Counted from the stretch's first letter, positions 24,585 through 36,164 are shown. The stretch is DNA of 64,000 bases from Liquidambar formosana (GCA_039720395.1 CM077833.1:31221478-31285477); one strand, 5' to 3'. Notes: generated by a model not told the origin, from the sequence alone. Numbers and translations: made by a program.

Positions 24585-25343
24585 ATGGAGAAGCCAGCTA
24601 AATCGAAGAACAAGATCTTGAAGTTTCTGCCAAAAGCAGCATCAGCAGTCACCTTCCAAAACCCTCCTTTCAGCCCAGGTAGAGAAAAGAGATTAGATAA
24701 CGCAAGCAAGCTCAGAGCATACGCTGGCAGAGGATTCTCCGGTCCGATCATGATTCCGGTAGAAGCTCGAAGGAAATCGAAGAACGAAAGCTTCGATACT
24801 CAAGAACCCACTTCACCAAAAGTCTCGTGCATGGGCCAAATCAAGCACAAGAAGAAGATTCACAAAAGCAAGCGTGCATCGCCGCCTAAAAATGTAATTA
24901 AACCAGTTTCATCTTCTAAAGAGGTCAAAAAGCAAAAGCCTAAAGAGTTAAAGAAGCAAACGTCGACGATTCGGAATCTATTCCGTAGTACCAAACCGGG
25001 TAGAAAGTCTGACGCTACGGCTGATAGACCACCGTTAGTGCCCGATAGAGCGCCCTCTTTGAGCCAGATGAAGCGCTTCGCGAGTGGTCGTGAATCGTTT
25101 GCCAGTTTCGATTGGACAGCTCAGATTGCACCGGTGGATTCGGATCACCGGGATTATTATTCGGATGAAGAGAGAGAAGAGAGCGACGGAGAAGAAGAGG
25201 CCAAAATTCCTTTCTCTGCACCGATGATGTTAGGTGGCGGGGAAGTCGCTTTGGAGCCAAGGAAAGAAGTTAATCTATGGAAGAGAAGAACCATGGCTCC
25301 ACCTAGGCCTCTTCAATTGAACACCTTGGTCAAATCAAATTGA
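24585..25343 (+). CDS. Syringolide-induced protein 14-1-1-like
   Basis: Intronless frame of 252 residues, basic and low-complexity for most of its length. It resembles the plant family named after soybean syringolide-induced protein 14-1-1, whose biochemical role is not established. Visible features: lysine-rich N-terminus (residues 3-17); a GFSGPIMIP segment (50-58); the family-like EPTSPKVSCMGQIKHKKK block (74-91); a lysine-rich region to about 125; an SLSQMKRFASGRESFASFDW block (158-177); an acidic stretch (186-206, rich in D and E); and a C-terminal WKRRTMAPPRPLQLN segment (232-246). No signal peptide or membrane segment; the basic clusters could direct it to the nucleus. W boxes upstream suit a defence-responsive gene. 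The family call is from memory of the conserved block, so moderately sure. Confidence 0.7.
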   Translation: MEKPAKSKNKILKFLPKAASAVTFQNPPFSPGREKRLDNASKLRAYAGRGFSGPIMIPVEARRKSKNESFDTQEPTSPKVSCMGQIKHKKKIHKSKRASPPKNVIKPVSSSKEVKKQKPKELKKQTSTIRNLFRSTKPGRKSDATADRPPLVPDRAPSLSQMKRFASGRESFASFDWTAQIAPVDSDHRDYYSDEEREESDGEEEAKIPFSAPMMLGGGEVALEPRKEVNLWKRRTMAPPRPLQLNTLVKSN

Positions 25344-27264
25344 TAAATATTTCTTGGCCTTTTTTTCCTCTTCATTTTTTTTTTTTTTTTTTTGGGTTGT
25401 TTTTTTTAAGTTTCATTTTTTTCTTTGATGATCCAAACGTTGTCCATTAAGAGAGATGGGAATAGTCTGATTGGCATGAAATGTCTCTGTAATATATCTC
25501 CATACATATATTTTCGAAACCACAGTACATTATTTCTTGTTCCCTTTTTTTTTTTTTTTCTTTTTTTTTTTTTTTGGTGGCATGGGTTTGCTTTAAGTTG
25601 AAGTGTTTGATCCTACAAGCAATTAAGCAGTTGTTTAAGGTCTCTTATCACGGTAGGTAAACCTTATAAATTAGGCAATTGAACTGATCATTAACAATTA
25701 AATCATTATACAACATTATTTTTTGTCGGTGTAGAGCCAGCTGCCACAATTGAAAGTTTGACAACATCAAGCTATCTACTGGTTTTTTCTGTGATTACCT
25801 CCAGAATGGAGGTTAATTTTTATTTATTTATTTATATTTGGTTAACCAAATTTAATTATGTAAAATTTTATTGTGCGACCAGGCTTAGCCTTTTTCGGCC
25901 ACGCCTCATTTTGCCGGCAGTTTATTTTAATTTGGTACGCAATAATGATTGAAATCCTGTTCCCACTTCCTACTGTTTCCTTCCAATTTTGTCATACATG
26001 GTTGTATAATAGTGCTATAATGGGTTTGACCTGATCGGCAATTTTTTAGAACTGGGACAGTAAACTCTGCTCCGGCTAGGATTCACATAAAAAAATTTGG
26101 GGCTCGATCTCGGACGTTTTCCTTAGTTCTAGCTCCAAGCCTCTAAGAAACTTGATATTGCAGTCTCATTTGCATTGCCCATGCCACGTACTAGCACACC
26201 CATTGGATTTATTATTATTATTATTAACAATTAGGATTAAAGTCTTAATGTTGTCGAAATTTCAACCAGACTAACCACCTAACTGCTCCCATACCCATTG
26301 GATTTTAATACTGTACTTTGATTCCACAAAAACCAACTCCAATGTAGAAACAAGATTTTTCAAATTGGAAATCAAATCCAATTATGTGTACTTGGGTGCG
26401 TGCTAGTCCGACGAAAGCAGACGTACCCGCCCACCGACTTTAGTTGTCATTGTCTAATGTTTTTATTTTCCTGGAATATGAAGGAAGCAATAGAAAAGGG
26501 CACATAAGAATGTCAAGCAAGCTTTTTCACCGTAATCATTGTCTCAAACCCACATTCAAAATTAACAACCTGTGAGGTTATCTCTGCAATTCCATCGATA
26601 CACTAGGTCATAACCCTTCATCATCAACACGCTTCTGATGTGCAAAAGGTGTCAATATGTCATGTACCCCTCTCGGTTTGACCTCAACCTGGTTGGTGCT
26701 CGTTGTCCCATATCAAAGTACGGGAAAATCTACGGCTCACGCATTTCGATGCACAGGATCATTTCCCTAGCTCCTTTATCTTATTGCCGTTGCCGATGAA
26801 TCTCTTAATGATCCTAAATGATGCTCTTACCAACCTTTATCTTGCATATGATGGCTTAAAATAATTATAATGGATGGGGTTGGGCTCGGATCAAAATCAT
26901 CATAACAATTGGCACCTTTTGCCCATGATTAATTTCTTTAAAAGGCTCACTTGTGTTTTAAAAAGAGATGAATATTCACGTCTTGACCCTGGTGGCACAG
27001 AATACAAAATATTCATGATGCGAGCGTGACTCCAGAGAATGGAATTTGTAATTCTTGGATCCAAGGCCAACAGTAAAGGCCATTATTACATAAAAATCAA
27101 TTTTACCATACGATCACGACCATTTATCCGTTTTTTATTTTTATTTTTATTTCATCTTTAAGTTTCCATATGACCATGATTATCTCTTGCACTCGCATGT
27201 AGACAGCGGTAAATTAAAATTAGAGCACAAATTATGTCACCATGATTTAGAAGAGTACCATATA
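25344..27264. other. Intergenic sequence after the 24585 gene
   Basis: Begins with the likely 3' untranslated region, which has long T runs at about 25377-25394 and 25546-25575. The rest is AT-rich, with an (ATT)n tract near 26211. No gene or bounded repeat recognised. Confidence 0.4.
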
Positions 27265-27272
27265 TAGTCGAT

Positions 27273-27591
27273 CAGCGGGGCTTTTAGGGGCAAGTGCCCC
27301 CATTGGCTCAAATCATTTTTTTTTTTTAAGAGATATTATTATTTAATGACCACTTCCTAATATAATGTCAAAAACAGAAATATGGTAATCATTTTAACGC
27401 ATATATACAATCAATTTGTAATAAGTTGATAAAAATATCCTTTTTTTTTTTGTATTACATTTTAAAATGATCACCAAAACGTAATTGTTTCAAAAAAAAA
27501 AAAAAAAACAAAAAAAACCCTTCCAAAGCTTTCAGTTTTCACTTCACAGAATCAGTGTCCCCATTGGAGATAACTCTTGACTCTGCCCCTG
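27273..27591. mobile_element. hAT-type MITE with 8-bp target duplication
   Basis: 319 bp flanked by an exact 8-bp direct repeat TAGTCGAT (27265-27272 and 27592-27599). The ends are CAGCGGGGC (left) and the inverted CAGGGGCAG (right, read inward), and both are followed inward by CCCCATTGG-type text. The 8-bp duplication and CAGNGGC-like ends fit the hAT superfamily. No coding. Confidence 0.75.
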
Positions 27592-27599
27592 TAGTCGAT

Positions 27600-28384
27600 A
27601 CAGTTTTCAATCCACTGCTCAAGGAAGTAAAAAACAAAAAATGATTTATGCACGCATGCCCTAGCTATTTCCAACAATATATTCTATATCATGCCGTATT
27701 TCTGGACTCTGTCCCAATTTGGACAGTCTGATTTTTGTATTTTTTTAATTCTTGGCCGAACTTAATTGATGTCTAAACAATCTCTAAAGAGTTGGTAATC
27801 ACTAAACGATTAAAGGATAATATTAAAATGATCTTATTTCTACTAAATAATTCCTTTTTTTTAACCAAACCATCAAAATTTTGAATCAAAATTATATTTC
27901 CCCAACAAAGTTTAATGTTAATTTGATTTACGCAGATGACGTAAACTTGGACTCTTTTGGGTGGCCGGCCGCTATTAGAGGAATTTTAAAACCATGCATC
28001 GAATTGAGTTAACAGCATGTAGGAATGGTTGAAGGGATCTTGCACTGGCCTCAGGGATGCGTGAAATAGATTAAATTATTCAACGTTTTGAATGTTTCTA
28101 CTTTGTAAGCCGTGGTGGTTGATTACAATTTAAGATAAACTCACCTGTTGACCCGGCCGCGCAGAGTCTACAAAATATGCATCATGTGATTCATGCCCAG
28201 TTCAAGATGGAAGCTGTTAGATTCAGTCCAACAGATAAAATATACCACAAAAAATCAGTGGTTTGGGACCCACTATAAATGTTGGTAAGCCCTAGATGAA
28301 GACGACGTGGTTAATCTTGAGCCCATGACTGTGAAAAATAAATTCCATAAGCATGTGAGTGGCACTTGGATAGCAGCATAGAAC
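27600..28384. other. Intergenic AT-rich stretch
   Basis: No gene or repeat recognised. Confidence 0.4.
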
Positions 28385-28392
28385 CTCAAAGG

Positions 28393-28921
28393 TAGGGATG
28401 GCAATATACTGCCCTGATTTGATCCATTCAACAGAAAAAATACTGCTTTTATCCTTTGAAATCGGTCATTGCCAATTTTGTATTTTGTTTTGTTTTACTC
28501 TTACAATCCGTAAGAAAACTTATGTTTCATGTTTATTGTATGATATATTAATAATTATATTTACCTACAATGTAATGATTATATAGGGTGGTTGTTGTTG
28601 TATTGAATATATGTTGTGATATTATCCCGTAGTAAAGTTCATGTGTTTCATGCTTAGATAAAATATTTACTAAAAAAAAAAAAACTGAAGATTCTGTTCA
28701 ACATATATTCAATACAACAACAACAACCCTATATAATCATTACACTATAATTAGATATAATTATTAATATATCATACAATAAACATGAAACATAAGTTTT
28801 CTTATAGATTGTAAGAGTAAAACAAAACAAAATACAAAATTGGCAATAACCGATTTCAAAGGATAAAAACAGTATTTTTTCCGTTGAATGGGTGAAATCG
28901 GGGCGTATGTTAGCATCCCTA
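28393..28921. mobile_element. Fold-back hAT MITE
   Basis: 529 bp, almost entirely an inverted repeat: two arms of about 245 bp with few mismatches around a short A-rich centre near 28670. Outer ends read TAGGGATGGCAA (left) and TAGGGATGCTAA (right, read inward), typical of hAT elements, and an exact 8-bp duplication CTCAAAGG flanks it (28385-28392 and 28922-28929). Matching short open frames on both strands are a by-product of the symmetry. The high arm identity suggests a fairly recent insertion. Confidence 0.9.
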
Positions 28922-29144
28922 CTCAAAGGGTGGACTACTAGTTCCTATAACTTGTGCCTCCCAAAATAAAAAATAAAAAATTCTTGGGTTCATCTTTTCA
29001 CTCTCTTTGAATTAGCCTACAAACCTTAACCATTCTTGGGAAACTAGTTTCAGTGAGTACTTTGGATACTTCTACTATTTCTTAAGACACTAGTTTAGTC
29101 TAAGGTATGGATACGTTGTTTGAAAAATAAAAATAATAAATAAA

Positions 29145-29974
29145 TCTATACTACCTATAAAATTTGAATGTGAGAAAAACTTTTGATTGACTAATATACT
29201 CTTATTTTAAATTTTAAATACACAATTACCCTTCTGTACCTTTTAATTTTATTATAGTTAAATAGATGACAACTATTATTGTAGCAAAGTTTATATATAA
29301 GACATCTATACTCTTATAATTAACTTATATAGGAAACATTTTTCTTTGTATTTCATTAGAGTTCCATGCAAGGTCATTCTTTAGCTTTTTCATTATGAAT
29401 GGATGTTTCTGTATCAAAACTTTAAAAGAAATAACAAGATTTATTAGTTTTCAATCATTAGAGGTTAAAATTTGGTAAACTTGAATTCATTGTTTTTCTC
29501 CATAACATGCATGATGATCATTTCATGATTATGATATACTACGAAATTCATCGATGTTAATTTGATTTGTGCAAATAGCTTACTTATTTTATTTTATTTT
29601 ACTCAAACTCATCAATTACCAAAATATAATACTTTCAACTTATTAAGCAACACATTTTTGTAAATTAGTGACAACACATATCTTCAATAATGATTAATTT
29701 TTTTATTTAAATTTTCATTTTAAATTGTTGAAGTTTTGTGGTTAATTAATATAATATTGTGTTACTATATATTATTGGGAATTATTATATTCTAAATTTA
29801 TCTGTGACTAATTTAAAATTTTCAAATTAGTTATACTATTCACTATAAGTTTCATTAGAAGTAAAAATCTAACCAAACCGATATTAATATTCAATTTTTT
29901 AAAAATTATTCTTTCATTATTATTTTATATTATTGAAAAATAATCAAGTGCAATGCACATATGCTTACATCTAG
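29145..29974 (+). mobile_element. Non-autonomous Helitron, copy 2
   Basis: Starts TCTATACTACC after an A and ends CTAG before a T. A GTGCAATGCAC palindrome lies about 20 bases before the 3' end. The first 50 bases match the elements at 41860 and (reverse) 17053, including GAATGTGAG and ACTTTTGATT. About 830 bp, AT-rich, no helicase coding. Confidence 0.75.
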
Positions 29975-30264
29975 TAATGAGAAAAGGGGGATAACAATAT
30001 AGGGTCAATGAGCAACCACGTCAGCAGTCAATGGATAGTGAAATTTTTTATTAACTAATTAAATTTTTAAGTTACTTGAGCGAGTAAATTTGAGCAAATT
30101 AGTTAGGTCAATTACCTCTCTGAATCCTTGCTCCTCCTCACGGATCAGTGGATCACGGTCACGGTGGTATTTGTGGGAGAGTGGGCTCTCCAAACGGACA
30201 TCCTTCAATTGGGCTATAAGCCATATCACAGAACTACCAAAGCGCACAAGAAAACGGATCCTAG
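29975..30264. other. Intergenic sequence
   Basis: Unrecognised sequence with short overlapping open frames on both strands near 30060-30370. None has a recognisable product. Confidence 0.35.
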
Positions 30265-30905
30265 AGGTTTACAACTTAGGAGCGGGAGGGCCTCGAGGCA
30301 TGCCAAACCAGAGGGCTGGGTATGGACTTGGGCTCGGATTTGAGATTTACCAAAATTTCGAAGCCCACTAAATAGGGAACGGCTATTGCAACCCCCCATT
30401 TTTACACCCCACCCTTTTTTTTTTGGTTTTTAAGATTTCATGAAAAATATAAAAGGTTTTTACCAAAACTGGTCACTTGGTCCATTAGAAAACATCATTT
30501 TGAACAACTTTTCATGAGAAAGTTTTTCCAAAATTTATCATTTAGGTAGACTTTTTGACAAAAAATGAAATAAAGGTTATAAATGGCTAAAAATATATTT
30601 AAACGATAGATTTAGGAAAAACTTTCTCCTACAAAATTGTTCAAAATGATGTTTTCTAGTAAACGTCATGGCCGGTTTTCATAAAAACCTTTTATATTTT
30701 GCATAAAAATTTAAAAACCTAAAGAATAGGGGGTGGGGTGATAAGAATGGGGGGTTGCAATAGCCGTTCCCCACTAAATAATGGCCTAACCAGAGGTTCA
30801 CAACTTGGACTTTGGAGTGTGGAGACTGGGTGGAGGTGTGCCAAACTAGAGTGCTTTGCATGGACTGGGCTTGGATTAATTTCAGATTTATCAAATTTTT
30901 AGTGG
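30265..30905. repeat. Diverged direct repeat flanking a MITE
   Basis: About 100 bp at 30265-30365 (AGAGGTTTACAACTTAGGAG, then GCCAAACCAGAG, GGACTTGGGCT and TTACCAAA) recurs at about 30792-30905 (AGAGGTTCACAACTTGG, GCCAAACTAGAG, GGACTGGGCTT and TTATCAAA). The two copies lie on either side of the MITE at 30375-30771, so an older duplication was later split by it. Confidence 0.6.
30375..30771. mobile_element. Palindromic Mutator-type MITE, copy 1
   Basis: 397 bp with near-perfect ends GGGAACGGCTATTGCAACCC (left) and its inverse (right), and inverted similarity through both arms to a centre near 30575. An exact 9-bp duplication CACTAAATA flanks it (30366-30374 and 30772-30780). The same family is at 51718-52118, with more diverged relatives at 30905, 54034 and 59640. 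The 9-bp duplication suggests Mutator-superfamily mobilisation. Confidence 0.85.
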
Positions 30906-31474
30906 GGCTGTATTGACACCCTAAATTACTTACTTTTCACACTTATTTTAACCATATCAAGTTTTATGAAAGATTTCCATTAAAACTAACTACATTGTTA
31001 ATTAGAAAACATAATTTTAAACAAATTTGTATAATAAAGTTTTTTTAAAATTTATCAATTAAGTGATTCTTTTTCCAAAGTACATCATTTAATAAAACAG
31101 AGGTTGTAAATAGCTAAAAATCCCTTTAAAAGACAAATTTTTTAAAAAAACATTTTTTTCACAAAGTTATTCAAAATAATTTTTTTTAATGGACTATGCG
31201 AAATCAATTTTCATGAAAACTTTTATATTTTTAAGAAAATACTACTTAGCCCCATACTTTGCCCTACACCCTTGCCCTACTAAGAGAAAAATGGGGTAAA
31301 ATTGTGAAACCCATAAATAAAGTTAAACCCTACTTACCATTTTTTCTCTTAGTAAAGAAGAGTGTAGGGCAAAATGTAGGGACTAAATAACATTTTCCTT
31401 TTCATAAAATTTGACATTTAGAAAGCAAAAATAAAAAAAAAAAAAAAGCAGCAAATTCTTGGAGTGCCAAAAGC
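30905..31474. mobile_element. Decayed palindromic Mutator-type MITE split by a second MITE
   Basis: Left end GGCTGTATTGACACCCTAAA and right end GGAGTGCCAAAAGCC echo the ends of the 59640 element. Between them is the family's inner text (ATGAAAATATAAAAG-like and GAAAACATAATTTTAAA-like blocks), interrupted at 31236-31396 by another palindromic element. No clear target duplication remains. Confidence 0.55.
31236..31396. mobile_element. Small palindromic MITE nested in the decayed element
   Basis: 161 bp with inverted ends AAAATACTACTTAGCCCC and GGGACTAAATAACATTTT. TTTGCCCTACACCC and GTGTAGGGCAAAA form inner inverted matches, and TACTAAGAGAAAAATGG pairs with CCATTTTTTCTCTTAGTA. It fits a nested hairpin MITE. 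Superfamily not assigned. Confidence 0.6.
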
Positions 31475-31612
31475 CATCCATTTTTAATAGGTCAAACCAA
31501 GGCCCAACATAAAATGATACTGTACTCAGCAGTTAGTACTTGCCGACTCACCGACACAGGGTAATACCCAAGTCTAGTCTACTCCAAATTCCTAAAATCC
31601 TCTGTTACCATA

Positions 31613-32240
31613 AACTATATAAGGATATAACCCTACTCTTTCGTTCTTCTCCGTCTCTCACTTTACCAAGCCAATAGGGTTGGCCACTCGCTTCTCAGCT
31701 GTTCGAAATAAAGCTAATGTGTTGAAGGTATCAGTATTCAAGTGAATAGATCCCTTCTCTCTTAACAATTCTTCACCTCCGTTTGGATCTCGGAAGGATT
31801 GTTGGAAAGGAAATTAGAAGAATGCTTAAGAAAGAAATCCGTTTCTTGAGTTTTCCTTTCCCTTTCCTTTCCAGCAGTCCTTCCAGGAATCAAATCGGAA
31901 CCCTAGAAGGCCTTTCTGATATCGAGCTTTTTGATCAAAAGAACCGACAGCCAACCAGGTAAGAATATGAAAAAGCCAATGAATGAAACTTTTTACGAGT
32001 CGGAAAATATTTAAATTCCCAGTATCTTTCCTATCGCGCTTCATGTTCAATCCTTCCCATCATATTTCATATATGTCTAATCTTTGCCTATAATCTTTGA
32101 TGTTTAATCCTTCCTATCATGTTTGATGTTTATCTGGTTCATATAAATCACCGGAGGCTATGGGCCATGGAAGAGATTTTGATCAGAGGGCTATCTTCAA
32201 GATCTTGCGCATAAAGATTCTGCTAAAGGGGTAAGTCTTA
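31613..32240 (+). other. Weak candidate transcription unit
   Basis: A TATA-box match (TATATAAG, 31616-31623) is followed by CT-rich leader-like text. An ATG frame at 31822 stays open for 45 codons up to a strong donor (CAG|GTAAGA, intron from 31959), and another short frame from 32160 runs to a second strong donor (GG|GTAAGT, intron from 32231). The encoded peptides match nothing I know, and I could not join the pieces into one convincing frame. It could be a small gene, a noncoding RNA or chance. Downstream to about 33200 I see nothing further. Confidence 0.25.
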
Positions 32241-33228
32241 TCTGGTCTCCTTAAAGATTGACACGATGTTAAAATTAATTACCCTAAATTTGCATAATTT
32301 GGATTTCACAAGTTGTCTTATCATTTTGGTCTATCTTCTTATGCTTAACCATCTAACCTCATAGATTGATCTTTCTTCACCCTCCACCTGTTTGATCTTT
32401 GTTTTTTGTTTTTTTTCCTTATCTTTCGGGTTACAAGCTGTTTGATCTTTATGGTTGGCTGTATGCCTGTATAGTATGCCCAAACTCCTCAAGTACAATT
32501 TCTAGGCCATTATTAAACCCATGACATATTGGAAGGCAAAACTCCACGCGTAGAAATTAGACATCTGGTGGTGGAATTTGAAACTGAAGACAAGAACTTG
32601 AATGCAATTGTTTCAAAACAGAGAGAATCTCGTGAATTGAGTTTATTTACTTGTTAGGTGCCTGTGTTTACGAGCTCTTCAATTGCATAAATCTTGAAAA
32701 TAGTATTGACATCTGAGGCTAGGACTTTGGACATTGATTGTGAATCTTGGGGGCTTTGTTTTGTTTGTATAATTAGAGTGGTAATGAACCATTGTTAATT
32801 AATATAGAGTGGTGTTACATCTGCTACATGAAGTCTGATTCCTCCCGGAGTGATGTGGCAGCCACTTTTGGCTCACCTTTTTTTTGGTCATTACAATCAT
32901 GCCATTGTGTAGCTATCATTTTCCCCTTTTATCTCTGAAGTAATTTACAACCGTAGTGTCATAATTTGCAAAAGTGTGCCTCCTCTCCGTCACTCAGTAT
33001 AGGAATCCCAATATGAACAAAGGGATAAGGTTTTGAGTAATTGGGATCTATAATGTTCTCTAATGTACCAATATACATGTAGCATCAAATTAATAAAAAC
33101 CTCATAAGTTTCACTATTAGACCAATTGAAATTATCCAGTTTCATGTATGAATTCATACAACCGATTAAATCCGAATAAGAACCCCTGTTTGGGCTTTTG
33201 CCCCATTTGGTTTAAAATTTTTCCAAGT
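32241..33228. other. Intergenic sequence ahead of the CDSP32 3' end
   Basis: AT-rich text with no recognised gene. The right end includes the 3' untranslated region of the minus-strand CDSP32 gene. Confidence 0.4.
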
Positions 33229-34112
33229 TTAGGTCACACGAACTCCTTGGTATCTAAGAATCTCCCCAACAAGTTCCCCTTTACCAGAGCCAACATACCT
33301 TCCACATATCTCACCGTCTCTGATGAACAAAAACGTAGGCACCTCAACCACGTCCATGTCCTTCAAAAACTGCATGCAGCTATCGTTCTCATCGCCGTTC
33401 ATCCGCGCAAACACCACCGTATCAACCATCTGCCTTGACAACTTCAGCACCGTCGGATAGACCTTCACGCACGGCCCACAATGCTTCAACCCCACATCAA
33501 GAACGATCAATTTCTGATCAGTCTTGTGGTCTTCGATCAACTTCTCCACATCTTCCCTATTATGCAGCTGCACCACAGCAGAATGATTATCACCATAATA
33601 CAACACATCGCCAACAAGCTCATCGGGGCCTATTCCTTCCTCTTCGTGAATTTTCTCCATGCTTTTGTAGAAGCTGAAGTGTGGGACTTGGTCGATGTTC
33701 TCTCTTTTGCAGAGCTCTTTAGTCTTTTCTGATTCGTCGCCCATTACGAGTAGGAATTCGACGTCGTTACATGTTCTGCTCAGGTCCACCATAAAGGGAT
33801 AGATTTTACGGCTGTGGTAACTGTGGCTGGCGGCGTACTCTACCACCACAAGCTTGTTTTTAGCCTTTTTCAGGGCTTCGTCGAATTCTTCTATGCTGTG
33901 GACTTGCTGTACCCTTTCATCGCTGTCGACTTTCCGAGTGCTGGAGGCAGCTTTGGCTTTTATAATGACTTGGGTACGCCTTGTTTCGAGTTTTGTTATT
34001 ACAGGTTTGGGTTTGGTGAAGAAAGAAGAAAACTGGGAATAAGTAGGATTAAATTTGGGGTTGATGGGTAGAGGTGAGGGTGGTTTACATAAAAAATTTG
34101 TGATTGTAGCCA

Positions 34113-34113
<1 letters not shown>
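33229..34113 (-). CDS. CDSP32: Chloroplast thioredoxin-like protein CDSP32
   Basis: Intronless frame of 294 residues matching the chloroplastic drought-induced stress protein of 32 kDa, a double-thioredoxin protein of the stroma that in the family reduces targets such as 2-Cys peroxiredoxin and methionine sulfoxide reductase during oxidative stress. Residues 1 to about 58 look like a chloroplast transit peptide (few acidic residues, many S, T, P and K). Thioredoxin domain 1 (about 68-168) lacks the redox pair: SHSYHS occupies residues 96-101, but cis-proline P144 is kept. Domain 2 (about 183-290) keeps HCGPC with catalytic C212 and C215, and cis-proline P259. I chose the ATG at 34113 (MATITNF) rather than the in-frame ATG at 34215, because the 34 extra residues are CT-repeat translation. 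Arabidopsis CDSP32 is about 300 residues. Confidence 0.95.
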
Positions 34114-34150
<37 letters not shown>

Positions 34151-34260
34151 GGTAGGAGGGTTTGCTTTGCAGAGACACACAGAGAGGAACACACACACAG
34201 TGGGAGAAAGAGCAATGAAATTCTTCTGAAATCTGAGGTGATCTGAGATCATAACCACTC
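34114..34260 (-). promoter_or_regulatory. CDSP32 leader with GA/CT microsatellite
   Basis: Directly upstream of the ATG on the minus strand is a CT run (GA on the plus strand, 34118-34143), followed by more pyrimidine-rich sequence to about 34200. Such tracts are common in plant 5' untranslated regions and can bind GAGA-type (BPC) factors. No clear TATA box seen. Confidence 0.5.
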
Positions 34261-35939
34261 GTTTGGTCTGTGGTTCATATTATCCACAGACGGGGTATTT
34301 TGGGTAGATTTTTATTGTCTCGATGATATTTATTCCCTGATTTTTTTCCTAGTAAGAAAAGATCAGCATAAGGTCTGCCGAGGCATTACCAAACAGAGGA
34401 AAAAGAGAAAAAATAAGTTGGGACTGTGGGGGCCGAATGTGCTTTTAGAATGGAGATCCTTTCCTCTGCCTTTGTGCTCCCTATCCATATCTCCTTTTTA
34501 TGAATAGACTATATCAATGACATAAAAAATTATTTAAAATCCACGAAATATTAGATCCCTTTGGTATGTTTTGTCTTTAAAATTTCAACTCGTTTAGTAA
34601 ATAGGTAGCCATTTGATTGAAAATTTTGTTTTCCTTCATAAGGCATTAGTGGAAAATATACGAGTGGGTCAAATTAAATGAAGAATGCGTGATCAAGGAA
34701 GCGCACACCTTCCCTTCTATTTCTGTGATTCAAAAAGTTAGCTGGGCTTGTACACAATGGGGACATGTGGGCTGGGCCTCCAGTTCTTGCATTACAAAGA
34801 AAGTGCAGTTGGGAGCACTAGCTATAATTGGGTACAATTATTTACTAACGTATATGTGAGTTGCGTTATCATCAATCTTGATCAGCCAGTTTGGCCTGGC
34901 TGGATAGATCACGATCGTTCATGAGTGTTTCTTCTAGTTTAAAGGATCATTCTTGGGATTTCATGTATCCCACCTTTGAAACCATTTAGTTCTATTTCCG
35001 GACCCAAATCCATTGAAGCTGGCCCCCAAATTACATGAGCCCATTATGGCCCATGCTTCTATTAGATACCCAAAAAAAATCTTTGACGGTTCTATACTTC
35101 TATCTGTCATTTCTGAGGATACCACTTTCCAGGAAAAGGACGCTAGCTCGGCTTCTAGCTGTAACAGTCACGGTACCGCGTGATCTCTACGTGAATTTCA
35201 CTTAGAGGAAAAACATTCTACTCAAGTTGTAAATATAAAATTTTAAATATAATAATAATGATGATGATGATGATTTTAAATTAAAAAAAAACCTAAACTT
35301 TGGTTGAAGTTTGATCCATACTTAATGTATTTGTCCTCCATTTGATCCAAACTTCAAGGCATATGCTTTTATGAGAAATTCTATAGTACCCACAAAAGAA
35401 TTGGGGTACCATAGCATTTTCCCCTCTATTTGTTTTTATACCGTGTCTTCTATTGACAATGTGCAGACGTTTATTTTCCATGGTGAGGTGGGGGCTAGAG
35501 CATAAAGAGACTTTGGAAAAGTTTCGAAAGTCTCTCTCTCTCTTCCTTGAGAGGAGAGAGGAAGTCAAGAGGTCTGCCACTAAGTTAGTGTCCTTTATCC
35601 AAAAGTCCTTACTAGAAAATTTCTCAAAACAGAGGCCGTTTTAAAAGAGCGGTATTATATTATTGCCCAATTCATTCGGTCAAATCTGTTTGTCCAATTT
35701 ACATGGTAACTAAAATGACAATCACATTAGTCAGTTAATCTTATCATGTTAATCAATCAATCTTTGAAGCAGGCCAACATAACAGAAATTGGATAACTAT
35801 CACGTCTATTGCTAAGTCAATTAAGCAAATGAGTTGGACCCTTTCCTATTTTCATTTTAAAAAACATCCAAAAAATAGTAGACTGTTAAAATCATTTTGG
35901 TGACTTTGATAATTTCTTTTTATGTCGATTTTGGAACTC
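34261..35939. other. Intergenic sequence upstream of CDSP32
   Basis: No gene recognised. About 60 bp near 34630-34695 matches, inverted, the sequence at about 49166-49225. An (ATG)n microsatellite lies near 35255-35272. Open frames at 35293-35644 overlap on both strands and show no known domain. Confidence 0.4.
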
Positions 35940-35942
35940 TTA

Positions 35943-36161
35943 GGCTCTATTTGGTTTGTGGATTTTATCAAGGAAAAAAAATAAAACATAAAGGAATTCT
36001 ACTTTTCTTTATTTAGTTGCAATGGAAAATTGAAACAAAAAGAATAATTAGAATAATTTTGGTTTGATATGATTTTATTTTTTCCTTTCATTTTCTTTCC
36101 TCCTAATTTTCTTTCCCTTTCTTTTTTTTTTCTTGGTAGAATCCATAAACCAAATAGAGGG
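35943..36161. mobile_element. PIF/Harbinger-type MITE, copy 1
   Basis: 219 bp with inverted ends GGCTCTATTTGGTTTGTGG (left) and CCCTCTATTTGGTTTATGG (right, read inward), extending over about 35 bp. TTA flanks it on both sides (35940-35942 and 36162-36164), the usual duplication of this superfamily. Purine/pyrimidine-rich arms, no coding. Sister copy at 37027-37246. Confidence 0.85.
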
Positions 36162-36164
36162 TTA

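Noticed and set aside
28398..28926. Mirror-image open frames of 62-65 codons on both strands
   Set aside because: They arise because the hAT element is an inverted repeat; no protein family recognised.
33435..34071. Open frames on the plus strand over CDSP32
   Set aside because: Antisense shadows of the CDSP32 gene.
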